NCBI GenBank assembly: GCA_002329675.1
Contig: DCUA01000135.1
Location: 3,144-10,271, forward strand
Direction: 5' to 3'
Length of the DNA stretch: 7,128 bases
Source of the DNA: Firmicutes bacterium UBA1426
GTDB lineage: Bacteria; Bacillota; Clostridia; Peptostreptococcales; Anaerovoracaceae
The notes beneath the pieces were generated by a model. That model saw only the letters and a program-made list of their open reading frames with translations. It was not told the DNA's origin and ran no database searches. Positions 1-5,952 of the stretch are shown piece after piece. The position numbers and the translations under genes were made by a program. Every line of letters begins with the position of its first letter. The stretch's first letter is position 1.

Positions 1-165
1 AAAATCGTCTTTGGTATCGGATGTGGTTTGCTGACAATGATCATCCGGCTATTTGGTGCGATGCCGGAAGGCGTGTCCTTCTCCATCCTGCTGATGAATA
101 TATTGACCCCTCATATTGACAACCTGTCGAGGCGTAAAATCTACGGAGGAGGTGGCAGGAAATGA
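1..165 (+). CDS. rnfD: RnfD, C-terminal end (partial)
   Basis: This is the last 54 codons of an open frame that enters from outside the window and stops at TGA 163-165. RnfD is the flavin-carrying membrane subunit of the Rnf ferredoxin:NAD+ oxidoreductase, related to NqrB. What is visible is a hydrophobic segment followed by a conserved-looking ending: [16 protein letters not shown], then a segment with TPHID, as in the last membrane helix of RnfD proteins. The tail GGGGRK is encoded by the G-rich ribosome binding site of the next gene. The stop overlaps the rnfG start (ATGA at 162-165), which implies translational coupling. The covalent FMN site of RnfD lies upstream and cannot be checked. 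The identification rests on this short end plus the rnfGEAB genes that follow. Confidence 0.88.
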   Translation, partial: KIVFGIGCGLLTMIIRLFGAMPEGVSFSILLMNILTPHIDNLSRRKIYGGGGRK

Positions 166-716
166 ATGCATCTGAACGCAAGGAAATGATTGCGCCAACA
201 TTGGTGCTGTTTCTGATCTGCCTGGTCATCACTGTCGCTCTGGCAGGAACCTATCAGGTCACAAAACCGATCATAGATGAAATCAATATTAAAAATGCCA
301 ACATCGCAAGGGGTGAGGTGCTTCCGGAAGGAGAAGGCGCTTTTACCCAGCTGGAAACAGAACTATCAGAAGGTATCCTGGAGGTCTACGAGGCTGACAA
401 TAAAGCGGGTTATGTTATCACTGCCCAGGACAAGGGATTTGGTGGAAAAATGACCGTAATGGTGGGTATCAATGACCTGGGAGAAATTACCGGTGTGAAA
501 GTAACCGGGCATGCAGAAACTCCGGGACTTGGAACCAAAGCCATGACGGCAGACTATCTGTCCCAGTACCAGGGAGAAGTAGCTGTGACCCGTACAAACG
601 AATCGGATAAAACACAGATCGATGCCGTTACCGGAGCTACTGTTTCCTCCAATGCGATATTCCGTGCAGTTGAAGCTTCACTGGCACAAATTGAAAAGAT
701 TGGAGGTGGCAGGTAA
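162..716 (+). CDS. rnfG: RnfG, FMN-binding subunit of the Rnf complex
   Basis: RnfG is the membrane-anchored, outward-facing flavoprotein subunit of the Rnf complex and passes electrons through a covalently bound FMN. The protein has 184 residues. Residues 11-31 form one N-terminal transmembrane anchor and the rest is an FMN_bind domain. Visible motifs are HAETPGLG (117-124) and TGATVSS (157-163). In this family the threonine of the GAT motif, here T160, carries FMN through a phosphoester bond. The ATG at 162 is supported by GGAGG at 148-152, nine bases upstream, and by the ATGA overlap with rnfD. The stop TAA (714-716) shares its last base with the rnfE ATG. The size is normal for RnfG. The related NqrC is excluded by the rnf gene order and by the Fe-S rich RnfB downstream. 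Confidence 0.95.
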   Translation: MNASERKEMIAPTLVLFLICLVITVALAGTYQVTKPIIDEINIKNANIARGEVLPEGEGAFTQLETELSEGILEVYEADNKAGYVITAQDKGFGGKMTVMVGINDLGEITGVKVTGHAETPGLGTKAMTADYLSQYQGEVAVTRTNESDKTQIDAVTGATVSSNAIFRAVEASLAQIEKIGGGR

Positions 717-1390
717 TGAATAAACTGTCTTTGATCCGCAATGGAATTATTAAAGAAAACCCGGTTCTGGTGCTGCTGTTAGGTACCTGCCCGACACTGG
801 CTGTTACCACTTCAGCGATAAATGGACTGGGAATGGGTGTTTCCACAATGGCGGTTTTGGTTTGCTCGAATTTAGCCATATCCTTATTAAAGAGTGTAAT
901 ACCTGATAAAGTCAGGATCCCATGCTACATTGTAGTTATCGCCGGCTTTGTTACTGTAGTCAGCTTGCTCTTGCAAGCCTTTGCTCCGGCAATAAACGAA
1001 GCATTGGGACTCTTCATCCCCCTGATCGTTGTTAACTGCATCATTCTGGGTAGAGCGGAGATGTTCGCAAATAAGAACTCTGTTGTAGATTCTGCTCTGG
1101 ACGGAGTAGGGATGGGGCTGGGCTTTACATTTGCACTCTTCCTTATGGGGTCCATTCGTGAGATCATTGGATCCGGAGGTTGGTTTGGCATTAATTTGAC
1201 AGCAGACCTTATTGATCCAATGGCGATATTTATGCTTGCGCCGGGTGCATTTTTTACTTTTGGATGTCTGGTGGCATTGATCAACTACCTTTCTAAAGGT
1301 AAAGCGATCAAGAAGAAGGAATTTGGCTGCGAGGGCTGTCCTTCTGCAAGCGGTTGTCCGTCTGCAAGTAAAGGAGGGTGCGCACAATGA
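716..1390 (+). CDS. rnfE: RnfE, integral membrane subunit with Cys-rich tail
   Basis: RnfE is one of two homologous six-helix membrane subunits of the Rnf complex; RnfA is the other. The protein has 224 residues with about six hydrophobic segments between residues 15 and 195. The family cysteines are present: C25 in LGTCP and C108 in VVNCIILGRAE. In structures of Rnf/Nqr complexes the equivalent cysteines of the A/E (D/E) pair hold a shared Fe-S cluster in the membrane. The start at 716 overlaps the rnfG stop by one base and has GGAGG at 702-706. After a lysine-rich stretch (about 195-202) comes a hydrophilic tail with four cysteines (C205, C208, C214, C222) that contains GCPSAS twice in tandem. 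The stop overlaps the rnfA start (ATGA 1387-1390). Confidence 0.95.
   Translation: MNKLSLIRNGIIKENPVLVLLLGTCPTLAVTTSAINGLGMGVSTMAVLVCSNLAISLLKSVIPDKVRIPCYIVVIAGFVTVVSLLLQAFAPAINEALGLFIPLIVVNCIILGRAEMFANKNSVVDSALDGVGMGLGFTFALFLMGSIREIIGSGGWFGINLTADLIDPMAIFMLAPGAFFTFGCLVALINYLSKGKAIKKKEFGCEGCPSASGCPSASKGGCAQ
1334..1369 (+). repeat. Tandem 18-bp imperfect duplication in the rnfE 3' end
   Basis: Bases 1334-1351 and 1352-1369 are two in-frame copies that each encode Gly-Cys-Pro-Ser-Ala-Ser. The DNA copies differ at third codon positions (GGC/GGT, CCT/CCG, AGC/AGT), while the amino acids are identical. This suggests an older duplication kept under protein-level constraint, or a naturally repetitive metal-binding tail. 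Confidence 0.8.
1371..1378 (+). promoter_or_regulatory. rnfA ribosome binding site
   Basis: AAGGAGGG lies eight bases before ATG 1387, inside the rnfE coding end. It decides the rnfA start. A GTG at 1378 in the same frame would overlap this site and is not a credible start. Confidence 0.85.
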
Positions 1391-1980
1391 CAGAATTAGC
1401 AATCATCATGATGGGTGCAGTCCTGACTAATAACTTTGTGCTCGTCAAGTTCCTGGGTATTTGTCCTTTCCTGGGCGTTTCCAAAAAGCTGGATTCGGCC
1501 GTGGGTATGAGCCTGGCAGTTATTTTCGTCATGGTTCTGGCCACAGCCGTTACCTATCCGATATATATGGGCTTGCTGGCCAGCTATGGAATTGAATACC
1601 TTCAGACCATCGTATTCATCCTGGTCATCGCAGCGTTGGTCCAGTTGGTAGAAATCGCAATGAAAAAGTATTTGCCGGCTCTTCATAAAGGGCTAGGTGT
1701 GTACTTGCCGCTTATTACCACCAACTGTGCTGTGCTGGGTGTCTGCATCCTGAACATCGACGAAAGCTACACCTATATTCAATCCCTGGTCAATTCCTTT
1801 GGAGCCGGAGTTGGTTTCATGTTGGCCATGGTCATGTTTGCAGGTGTAAGACAACGCATTGAAAACAATAATTACCCCATTTCATTTAAGGGGGTTCCGT
1901 CAATCCTCGTGGCAGCTTCTATCATGTCCTTGTCCTTCATGGGCTTTGCCGGTGTGATAGATGGCATATTCGGACTCTAA
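1387..1980 (+). CDS. rnfA: RnfA, integral membrane subunit of the Rnf complex
   Basis: RnfA is the six-helix partner of RnfE in the electron-transferring, ion-translocating Rnf complex. With the start at ATG 1387 the protein has 197 residues, within the usual RnfA size. It begins MTELAIIMMGAVLTNNFVLV, as typical RnfA proteins do. Diagnostic segments are FLGICPFLGVS with C26, and PLITTNCAVLGVC with C114 and C120. In related structures C26 and C114 equivalents contribute to the Fe-S cluster shared with RnfE. The start is fixed by AAGGAGGG at 1371-1378 and by the ATGA overlap with rnfE. A three-codon longer frame from GTG 1378 is rejected because it would use the ribosome binding site as coding sequence. 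rnfB follows after 17 bases. Confidence 0.95.
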   Translation: MTELAIIMMGAVLTNNFVLVKFLGICPFLGVSKKLDSAVGMSLAVIFVMVLATAVTYPIYMGLLASYGIEYLQTIVFILVIAALVQLVEIAMKKYLPALHKGLGVYLPLITTNCAVLGVCILNIDESYTYIQSLVNSFGAGVGFMLAMVMFAGVRQRIENNNYPISFKGVPSILVAASIMSLSFMGFAGVIDGIFGL

Positions 1981-1997
1981 GAAAGGAGGACCAGATC

Positions 1998-2804
1998 ATG
2001 CAATTTGTATTACCAGTTGGAATCGTAGTTGGGATCGGCCTCCTCTCCGGTGTTATCCTTACTGTTGCAGCGAAGTTTATGGCTGTGGCCGTGGATGAGA
2101 CTGCAGCTAAAATTACCGAGGCTCTGCCCGGAGCAAACTGCGGCGCCTGCGGATATGCGGGCTGTGCGGATTATGCTGCTGCATTAGCGGCAGACCATTC
2201 AGTTCCGGCAAATCTTTGCACGCCGGGAGGCAGTGCAGTGGCCTTAGCTATCAGCGAGCTTCTGGGCGTGGAGTTTGAGGGAGTCCAGGCAAAAGTGGCT
2301 ATCGTCAAGTGCTCCGGAACCAGAGAAAAGACCAGCTATTCGATGGATTATCAGGGCTATCAGAACTGTACAGCTAATAAGTTATTCTACAGAGGAAGAG
2401 GTACCTGCGAGAAGGCCTGTCTGGGCTTTGGAGACTGCGTCAAGGTCTGTGACTATGGTGCCATCTATATTGAAAACGGTATTGCAGTGGTAGACCGCAG
2501 CAAATGTGTGGGTTGCGGCGCCTGTGCCAAGGTTTGTCCCAACCTGCTCATTGAGATTGTACCTGACAAGATGCGTGTAGTGGTTGGATGCAGCTCGATC
2601 GACAAGGGTAGCGTTACCAAGGACATTTGCAGCATCGGCTGCATCGCCTGCAAGCTGTGTGAGAAGGCATGTAAATTTGATGCTATCCACGTGGAGAACA
2701 ACCATGCAGTCATCGATTATACCAAGTGTACCAACTGTACGCTCTGCGCAAAGGTTTGCCCCACAAAGGTAATCCATGTGCATCCCAAAAAGAAAGTAAA
2801 GTAA
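1998..2804 (+). CDS. rnfB: RnfB, polyferredoxin subunit of the Rnf complex
   Basis: RnfB is the cytoplasm-facing iron-sulfur subunit thought to take electrons from reduced ferredoxin. The protein has 268 residues. An N-terminal membrane anchor (about 4-28) is followed by the RnfB-type Fe4S4 domain, with C48, C51, C56 and C74 in ANCGACGYAGC. A second half carries several ferredoxin-like cysteine sets: C137/C141/C147/C151, C170/C173/C176/C180-Pro, C211/C215/C218/C221/C225, and C244/C247/C250/C254-Pro. C105, C124 and C198 are further cysteines. This supports at least four or five [4Fe-4S] clusters. The protein ends in a basic PKKKVK tail. The start ATG 1998 has AAGGAGGA at 1983-1990. It is the last gene of the operon, followed by a strong terminator, which fits the Clostridia order CDGEAB. 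Confidence 0.95.
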   Translation: MQFVLPVGIVVGIGLLSGVILTVAAKFMAVAVDETAAKITEALPGANCGACGYAGCADYAAALAADHSVPANLCTPGGSAVALAISELLGVEFEGVQAKVAIVKCSGTREKTSYSMDYQGYQNCTANKLFYRGRGTCEKACLGFGDCVKVCDYGAIYIENGIAVVDRSKCVGCGACAKVCPNLLIEIVPDKMRVVVGCSSIDKGSVTKDICSIGCIACKLCEKACKFDAIHVENNHAVIDYTKCTNCTLCAKVCPTKVIHVHPKKKVK

Positions 2805-2821
2805 TCGAAACATAATAAAAG

Positions 2822-2857
2822 AAAAAAGCCACGGGGTCAGACACCCGTGGCTTTTTT
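2822..2857. terminator. Bidirectional intrinsic terminator between rnfB and the permease gene
   Basis: A perfect 14-bp stem (2822-2835 with 2844-2857) encloses an 8-base loop. The core GCCACGGG/CCCGTGGC is flanked by six A on one side and six T on the other. It therefore ends transcripts from both convergent units: it lies 17 bases after the rnfB stop and 8 bases after the permease stop. Confidence 0.93.
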
Positions 2858-2865
2858 CTTTTATA

Positions 2866-4137
2866 CTAGTCGTTGGATAGACCGGCTTTGTCAATAAGGT
2901 AGAAGATCAGGCTGAGAACGATACCTACGATAGTGGCAAGGCACATACCTGTAAGTTTTACTTCGCCGATCTGGATAAAGGCACCGGAAAGGCCGGTCAC
3001 AAAGACCACCGCAGAAAGAGCCAGGTTACGTCCTCTGCTGTAATCCACCTTTTTATCCACCAGCAGACGCAGGCCGGATGCTGCAATCATTCCGTATAAC
3101 AGAAAGCTCACACCGCCCATTACGGGAGCGGGAATGGTCTGGATGAGACCGGACGCTTTGCCTATGAAAGCCAGGAGGATGGAGAAGATAGCCGCGCCAC
3201 CGATAACTCTTACACTGTATACTTTTGTGACGGCCATAACGCCGATATTCTCACCGTAAGTGGTGGTCGGCACGGCGCCCAACAGGCCGGATAGTGTGGT
3301 TGAGATTCCGTCTCCAAGCATGGATCTATGGAGGCCGGGATCTTTCAACAGGTCTCTGCCAACGATTTCACTTGTTACGACCTGGTGGCCGATGTGTTCA
3401 GAAATAACTACCAGGGTGGCTGGTAGGATTATGATAATAGCAGAAATATCAAACACCGGAAGCTGGAAGTGTGGTAGTGCAAAGAAAGATGCACTGCTGA
3501 CTGCTGAAAAATCTACCAGTCCCAAAGCCAGAGACAGCACGTATCCGGCACATATGGCAATCAGGATGGAGATTGCGGCCAGAAAGCCCCTCAACAGAAC
3601 TTGTCCGAAAACCGCGAGGAGAAGTGTTACGGCGAAGACGGCTACATATTTTGGATTAATTGCTGTATATTCTTCCGTCAGAATGAGTCCGGCATTACTT
3701 GCAGCTGACCCTGCCAGCTCCAGGCCGATGAGAGCGACTACGGGACCCATTGCAGCCGGGGGGAGGAGAACATCGATCCAATCTATTCCCACATATTTAA
3801 TAATGACAGCGACAACACAGAATAGAAGACCTGTGGCTACAAAACCACCCAGGGCATGAGAATAGCTCATTTCGGGGTTTGCCAGGATCAGAAATACAGG
3901 CGAAAGAAAGGCAAAGCTGGAACCTAAATAGGCCGGGGCTTTGCCTTTCGTAACGAGTATGAATATCAGAGTACCGATGCCGTTCATCAGAAGGACGATA
4001 GCGGGGTTGATGCCGAAGAGCCAGGGAACCAGGACGGATGCGCTGAACATTGCGAAGGTATGCTGAATGCTGAGCGGGATCCCTTTTGACAGTGGTACCC
4101 TGTCTTCTACCTGAATAATTTTGCGTTGTTCTTTCAT
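2866..4137 (-). CDS. uraA: NCS2 family permease, probably uracil permease
   Basis: This is a 423-residue polytopic inner membrane transporter of the nucleobase:cation symporter-2 family, most likely importing uracil. It lines up well with E. coli UraA. H26 in SIQHTFAMF corresponds to the N-terminal histidine. E247 in ISEHIGH and E296 in TTYGENIGVMAVT are 49 residues apart, the same spacing as UraA E241 and E290, which bind uracil. The GENIG...T segment is the NCS2 signature. About 12-14 hydrophobic segments cover residues 20-415. ATG 4135-4137 has an A-rich AAGGAGGA site eight bases upstream. The gene is convergent with rnf and has its own promoter plus a leader terminator. Xanthine permease is the main alternative, but the proline-rich start VEDRVPLSKGIPLSIQH and the glutamate pattern favour uracil. 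Confidence in the exact substrate is moderate. Confidence 0.87.
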   Translation of the reverse strand: MKEQRKIIQVEDRVPLSKGIPLSIQHTFAMFSASVLVPWLFGINPAIVLLMNGIGTLIFILVTKGKAPAYLGSSFAFLSPVFLILANPEMSYSHALGGFVATGLLFCVVAVIIKYVGIDWIDVLLPPAAMGPVVALIGLELAGSAASNAGLILTEEYTAINPKYVAVFAVTLLLAVFGQVLLRGFLAAISILIAICAGYVLSLALGLVDFSAVSSASFFALPHFQLPVFDISAIIIILPATLVVISEHIGHQVVTSEIVGRDLLKDPGLHRSMLGDGISTTLSGLLGAVPTTTYGENIGVMAVTKVYSVRVIGGAAIFSILLAFIGKASGLIQTIPAPVMGGVSFLLYGMIAASGLRLLVDKKVDYSRGRNLALSAVVFVTGLSGAFIQIGEVKLTGMCLATIVGIVLSLIFYLIDKAGLSND

Positions 4138-4233
4138 AGATAATTCCTCCTTTTGCGTTAGCTGAAAATGATTAGACGGATGATGACTACGCTAAGGGAA
4201 AGCGAGCCCGAGGGCCGGCCGGATTTTGGCCAT

Positions 4234-4255
4234 AAAAAAACTCCCCAAAGGGAGT
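4234..4255 (-). terminator. Leader terminator (attenuator) upstream of the permease gene
   Basis: Read on the - strand, ACTCCC (4255-4250), loop TTTG and GGGAGT (4245-4240) form a 6-bp stem followed by a run of seven T (4240-4234). It lies about 97 bases before the permease ATG and downstream of the candidate promoter, so it would stop transcripts before the gene unless relieved. uraA-type genes in Firmicutes are often controlled by premature termination through PyrR. No convincing PyrR binding loop is visible here, so the controlling factor is unknown. The 5' end of the predicted leader (AGAGG) could pair with CCUUU inside this hairpin, as a possible competing fold. Confidence 0.72.
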
Positions 4256-4307
4256 GGAATACCACAGTTCTGTATTGCAGTCATTCCTGTTTTTTAGAAC
4301 CTCTGAT

Positions 4308-4336
4308 AGAATAACACAACGCCGCCGCTTAAGCAA
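4308..4336 (-). promoter_or_regulatory. Candidate sigma-A promoter of the permease gene
   Basis: On the - strand, TTGCTT (4336-4331) and TATTCT (4313-4308) are separated by 17 bases. Transcription would start near 4301, giving a leader of roughly 160 bases that includes the attenuator hairpin. Each hexamer has two mismatches to consensus. Confidence 0.45.
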
Positions 4337-4350
4337 GTACATTTTACTTG
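4334..4350. repeat. Inverted repeat overlapping the permease -35 box
   Basis: CAAGTA (4334-4339) and TACTTG (4345-4350) are perfect inverted arms around five bases. The dyad overlaps the -35 box proposed for the permease (4331-4336) and lies just upstream of the tRNA -35 box. It could be an operator, but a 6-bp dyad can arise by chance. Confidence 0.35.
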
Positions 4351-4359
4351 AAATTTGTA

Positions 4360-4388
4360 TTGATTTTCTGCCGAAAATGTTGTATATT
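4360..4388 (+). promoter_or_regulatory. Sigma-A promoter of the tRNA-Ser gene
   Basis: TTGATT (4360-4365) and TATATT (4383-4388) are spaced by 17 bases, each close to the consensus hexamers. Transcription would start near 4395, about 25 bases before the mature tRNA. The promoter is back to back with that of the permease. Confidence 0.7.
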
Positions 4389-4419
4389 GATTAAGCGTGC
4401 TCATTGGCGCAAGTGATTC

Positions 4420-4507
4420 GGAGGGTTGACCGAGTGGCTAAGGAGCTCGCCTGGAAAGCGAGTAAGGCGTAACAGCCCCGTGGGTTCGAGTCCCATGCCC
4501 TCCGCCA
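4420..4507 (+). tRNA. tRNA-Ser (anticodon GGA)
   Basis: This is a complete class II tRNA of 88 bases including an encoded CCA (4505-4507). The acceptor stem is GGAGGGT (4420-4426) paired with GCCCTCC (4497-4503), with a terminal T-G wobble and discriminator base G4504. The anticodon stem CTCGC/GCGAG encloses the loop CTGGAAA, so the anticodon is GGA (4453-4455) and reads UCC and UCU codons. The long variable arm (GGC...GCC, about 4465-4477) is typical of tRNA-Ser. The T arm is GTGGG-TTCGAGT-CCCAT. It is transcribed alone from its own promoter and ends at the terminator at 4511-4549. tRNA-Ser genes are frequent integration sites, but no second copy of its 3' end is visible in this window. Confidence 0.97.
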
Positions 4508-4510
4508 AAT

Positions 4511-4549
4511 AAGGTAGTAGATTTTGATAGAAAGTCTACTACCTTTTTT
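4511..4549 (+). terminator. Intrinsic terminator of the tRNA-Ser gene
   Basis: AAGGTAGTAGA (4511-4521) pairs perfectly with TCTACTACCTT (4535-4545) across a 13-base loop and is followed by T to 4549. It begins four bases after the tRNA CCA. Confidence 0.92.
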
Positions 4550-4602
4550 CTTTGCCAAAATGCCTTGATTTCAATTGATTTTAAGCCTTTGCCATATAAT
4601 GC

Positions 4603-4637
4603 AACCCGTCCTGGAGTCATTTCTGGGACGGGTTTTT
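4603..4637 (+). terminator. Orphan intrinsic terminator
   Basis: AACCCGTCC (4603-4611) pairs with GGACGGGTT (4626-4634) over a 14-base loop, and five T end at 4637. There is no gene between this hairpin and the tRNA terminator 54 bases upstream. It may be a back-up for the tRNA or the tail of a lost or undetected transcript. A perfect TATAAT lies at 4595-4600, but no well-spaced -35 box goes with it. Confidence 0.7.
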
Positions 4638-4680
4638 CTTGTTTCCGGCGGTCGCGGCAGCGCGCTTCAAATGTAATGTT

Positions 4681-4740
4681 TTGCTTTGTGGGGTAAAGGT
4701 TTGCTTTATGGGTATATCGTTTGCGTTGTGGGTAAAATCT
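4681..4740. repeat. Three 20-bp direct repeats in tandem
   Basis: Three units start at 4681, 4701 and 4721 with exact 20-base spacing. Their first ten bases are TTGCTTTGTG, TTGCTTTATG and TTGCGTTGTG, each followed by GG and then GTAAA-like sequence. The shared core is roughly TTGCTTTGTGGGTAAA. The units are diverged rather than identical, which suggests binding sites more than recent slippage. They lie in a gene-free stretch between the tRNA side and the sigma/anti-sigma operon. Function is unknown; iteron-like or recombinase or regulator sites are possible. Confidence 0.6.
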
Positions 4741-4749
4741 GGTTTAAGT

Positions 4750-4780
4750 AAAAAGACGGCAGTCCTAAAAAGGACTGCCG
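4750..4780 (-). terminator. Intrinsic terminator of the sigma/anti-sigma operon
   Basis: CGGCAGTCCT (4757-4766) and AGGACTGCCG (4771-4780) form a perfect 10-bp stem with a four-base loop. On the - strand it is followed by TC and five T (4754-4750). It lies about 38 bases after the stop at 4819 and closes the operon. Confidence 0.85.
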
Positions 4781-4818
4781 CAAGATAATAATATGTTTTT
4801 GAAAATGGCATTTTTATA

Positions 4819-5952
4819 TTATTCGATGATATTGCTGTCTATCAGCCGCAGGGAAACAGGTCTGTTGTCTTCATAGACAATCTTCCATGCAGTCTGTTCT
4901 TCACTCCAAGGAACACATGAGTAAAGCATCTGATCATCATTTGTGAATTCATAGAACTCGCTTTCTGCATCAATAGTCAGCTGCCATTTTTCTTCGGAGT
5001 CCGTGTCGTAGCACCGGATACCGTTACCATTACTTCCAAAGTTATCTTTGCAATTAAAGTCAACGTATAAAAGGATATGACCAATGGCCCCACCATAGTT
5101 ATTATATTTTGGTTCGAGAACCGTTTTGCCGTCTGCAAAGACAATCAACATTTCGGAATCTTCCCGAACCTCTCTACCTTCCTGATAAACATCAAAAGAT
5201 ACTACTCCCTCAACGTGTTCATATCCGTAATTGCTGACCCAGCGTCCCTCCGGCAAAAGTGAAACACCGTTCTCCGTAGGCATATAATGAGGTGTTCTAT
5301 CGTCTCCCCCAACTTGAACTAACTCAATCTCACTCTCTCCAATCTGATAATGGACCTTTGTGTAAAGCGGTGTATTAGAATCATAAGAAATCTTATCTGT
5401 GAGCTGCTCAATCACGCCGCCATCTCTTCCATTAACAAGAACCTGATATTTGAATCTTGCATTCTTGTCATAAACGGTAACAATAACATTGCCATCCTGT
5501 GTAAGATCAAACCCAATATGAGTTCCTTCGGATGTTGAAAAAATCTTGTTTCTCTCAAGAGTGTCGAGATCCATTCTGTATACATTCTTGCCGCAGCTAT
5601 AATACAGTCCCGACTCATTTACAAGCCATCCGCCATCTTCCCAGTATGTGTTGAGTACCTTTTCATTCACACCGTCTGCATACTTCCACACACCGCTGTG
5701 GTCGACTTTATAGTAATATGAGCCATCAACTATGGTTCCCGGTGTGGCGCTGCAGCCGGCTCCTTTAAGATAATCGAACCGCTGCAGGGTATTGATTGAG
5801 CCAACTGCTACAAGGCAAAAGCAGGCTGCTATTGCTACCCATTTAATCCATTTTGTTTTGGAGCGTTTATTTTTGCTCTGACGCAGGGCATCAACGCTTT
5901 CAATCATATCATCATCTATCTTTCCGATAGAATCAATAATCTTGTTCTTCAT
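4819..5952 (-). CDS. Membrane-anchored putative anti-sigma factor
   Basis: This 377-residue protein is of no family I can name with certainty. It is probably the anti-sigma factor of the ECF sigma gene just upstream. It has a short cytoplasmic N-terminus (1-34) with IGKIDDDMIESVDALRQSK, a style seen in Clostridia proteins paired with ECF sigma factors, then one transmembrane helix (about 36-53, WIKWVAIAACFCLVAVG). A large extracytoplasmic domain (57-377) contains repeated Tyr-rich strand motifs (YYYKV at 79-83, GLYYS at 115-119), with aspartates and a NVYRMD segment, recalling beta-propeller sensor domains. No zinc-binding HxxxCxxC anti-sigma motif is present. The ATG (5950-5952) lies within the ATGA overlap with the sigma stop, so translation is coupled. 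A perfect hairpin terminator follows. The region is more AT-rich than the rnf and permease genes. Confidence 0.75.
   Translation of the reverse strand: MKNKIIDSIGKIDDDMIESVDALRQSKNKRSKTKWIKWVAIAACFCLVAVGSINTLQRFDYLKGAGCSATPGTIVDGSYYYKVDHSGVWKYADGVNEKVLNTYWEDGGWLVNESGLYYSCGKNVYRMDLDTLERNKIFSTSEGTHIGFDLTQDGNVIVTVYDKNARFKYQVLVNGRDGGVIEQLTDKISYDSNTPLYTKVHYQIGESEIELVQVGGDDRTPHYMPTENGVSLLPEGRWVSNYGYEHVEGVVSFDVYQEGREVREDSEMLIVFADGKTVLEPKYNNYGGAIGHILLYVDFNCKDNFGSNGNGIRCYDTDSEEKWQLTIDAESEFYEFTNDDQMLYSCVPWSEEQTAWKIVYEDNRPVSLRLIDSNIIE

Noticed and set aside
887..1402. Long - strand open frames opposite rnfE and rnfA
   Set aside because: They are mirror frames of well-supported membrane protein genes, and their translations are low-complexity and lack any domain.
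3260..3859. A 199-codon + strand open frame inside the permease gene
   Set aside because: It lies entirely antisense to a permease gene with clear family motifs and has no ribosome binding site or known domain.
4192..4233. A 13-codon frame on the - strand starting right after the leader terminator T-run, a possible leader peptide
   Set aside because: It has no ribosome binding site (the T-run precedes the ATG), no telling amino acid content and a GC-rich palindromic sequence that explains the open frame.
4270..4305. Resemblance of the permease leader start (AGAGGTTCTA followed by AAAAAAC) to pieces of a preQ1-I riboswitch
   Set aside because: The second strand of the essential first stem (CCUCU) and the intervening loop are absent, so the aptamer could not fold; the gene is also not a queuosine gene.
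4295..4310. GAGGTT in the leader as part of a PyrR binding loop
   Set aside because: Only the last six positions of the ARUCCNGNGAGGYU consensus fit; the UCCNG part is missing and no supporting stem is seen.
4438..4620. A 60-codon - strand open frame across the tRNA-Ser gene
   Set aside because: It is antisense to the tRNA and its terminator, a common false call in this setting.
4617..4811. A 64-codon - strand open frame between the tRNA and the anti-sigma gene
   Set aside because: It runs through the operon terminator and the 20-bp repeats, has no ribosome binding site and no recognisable domain.
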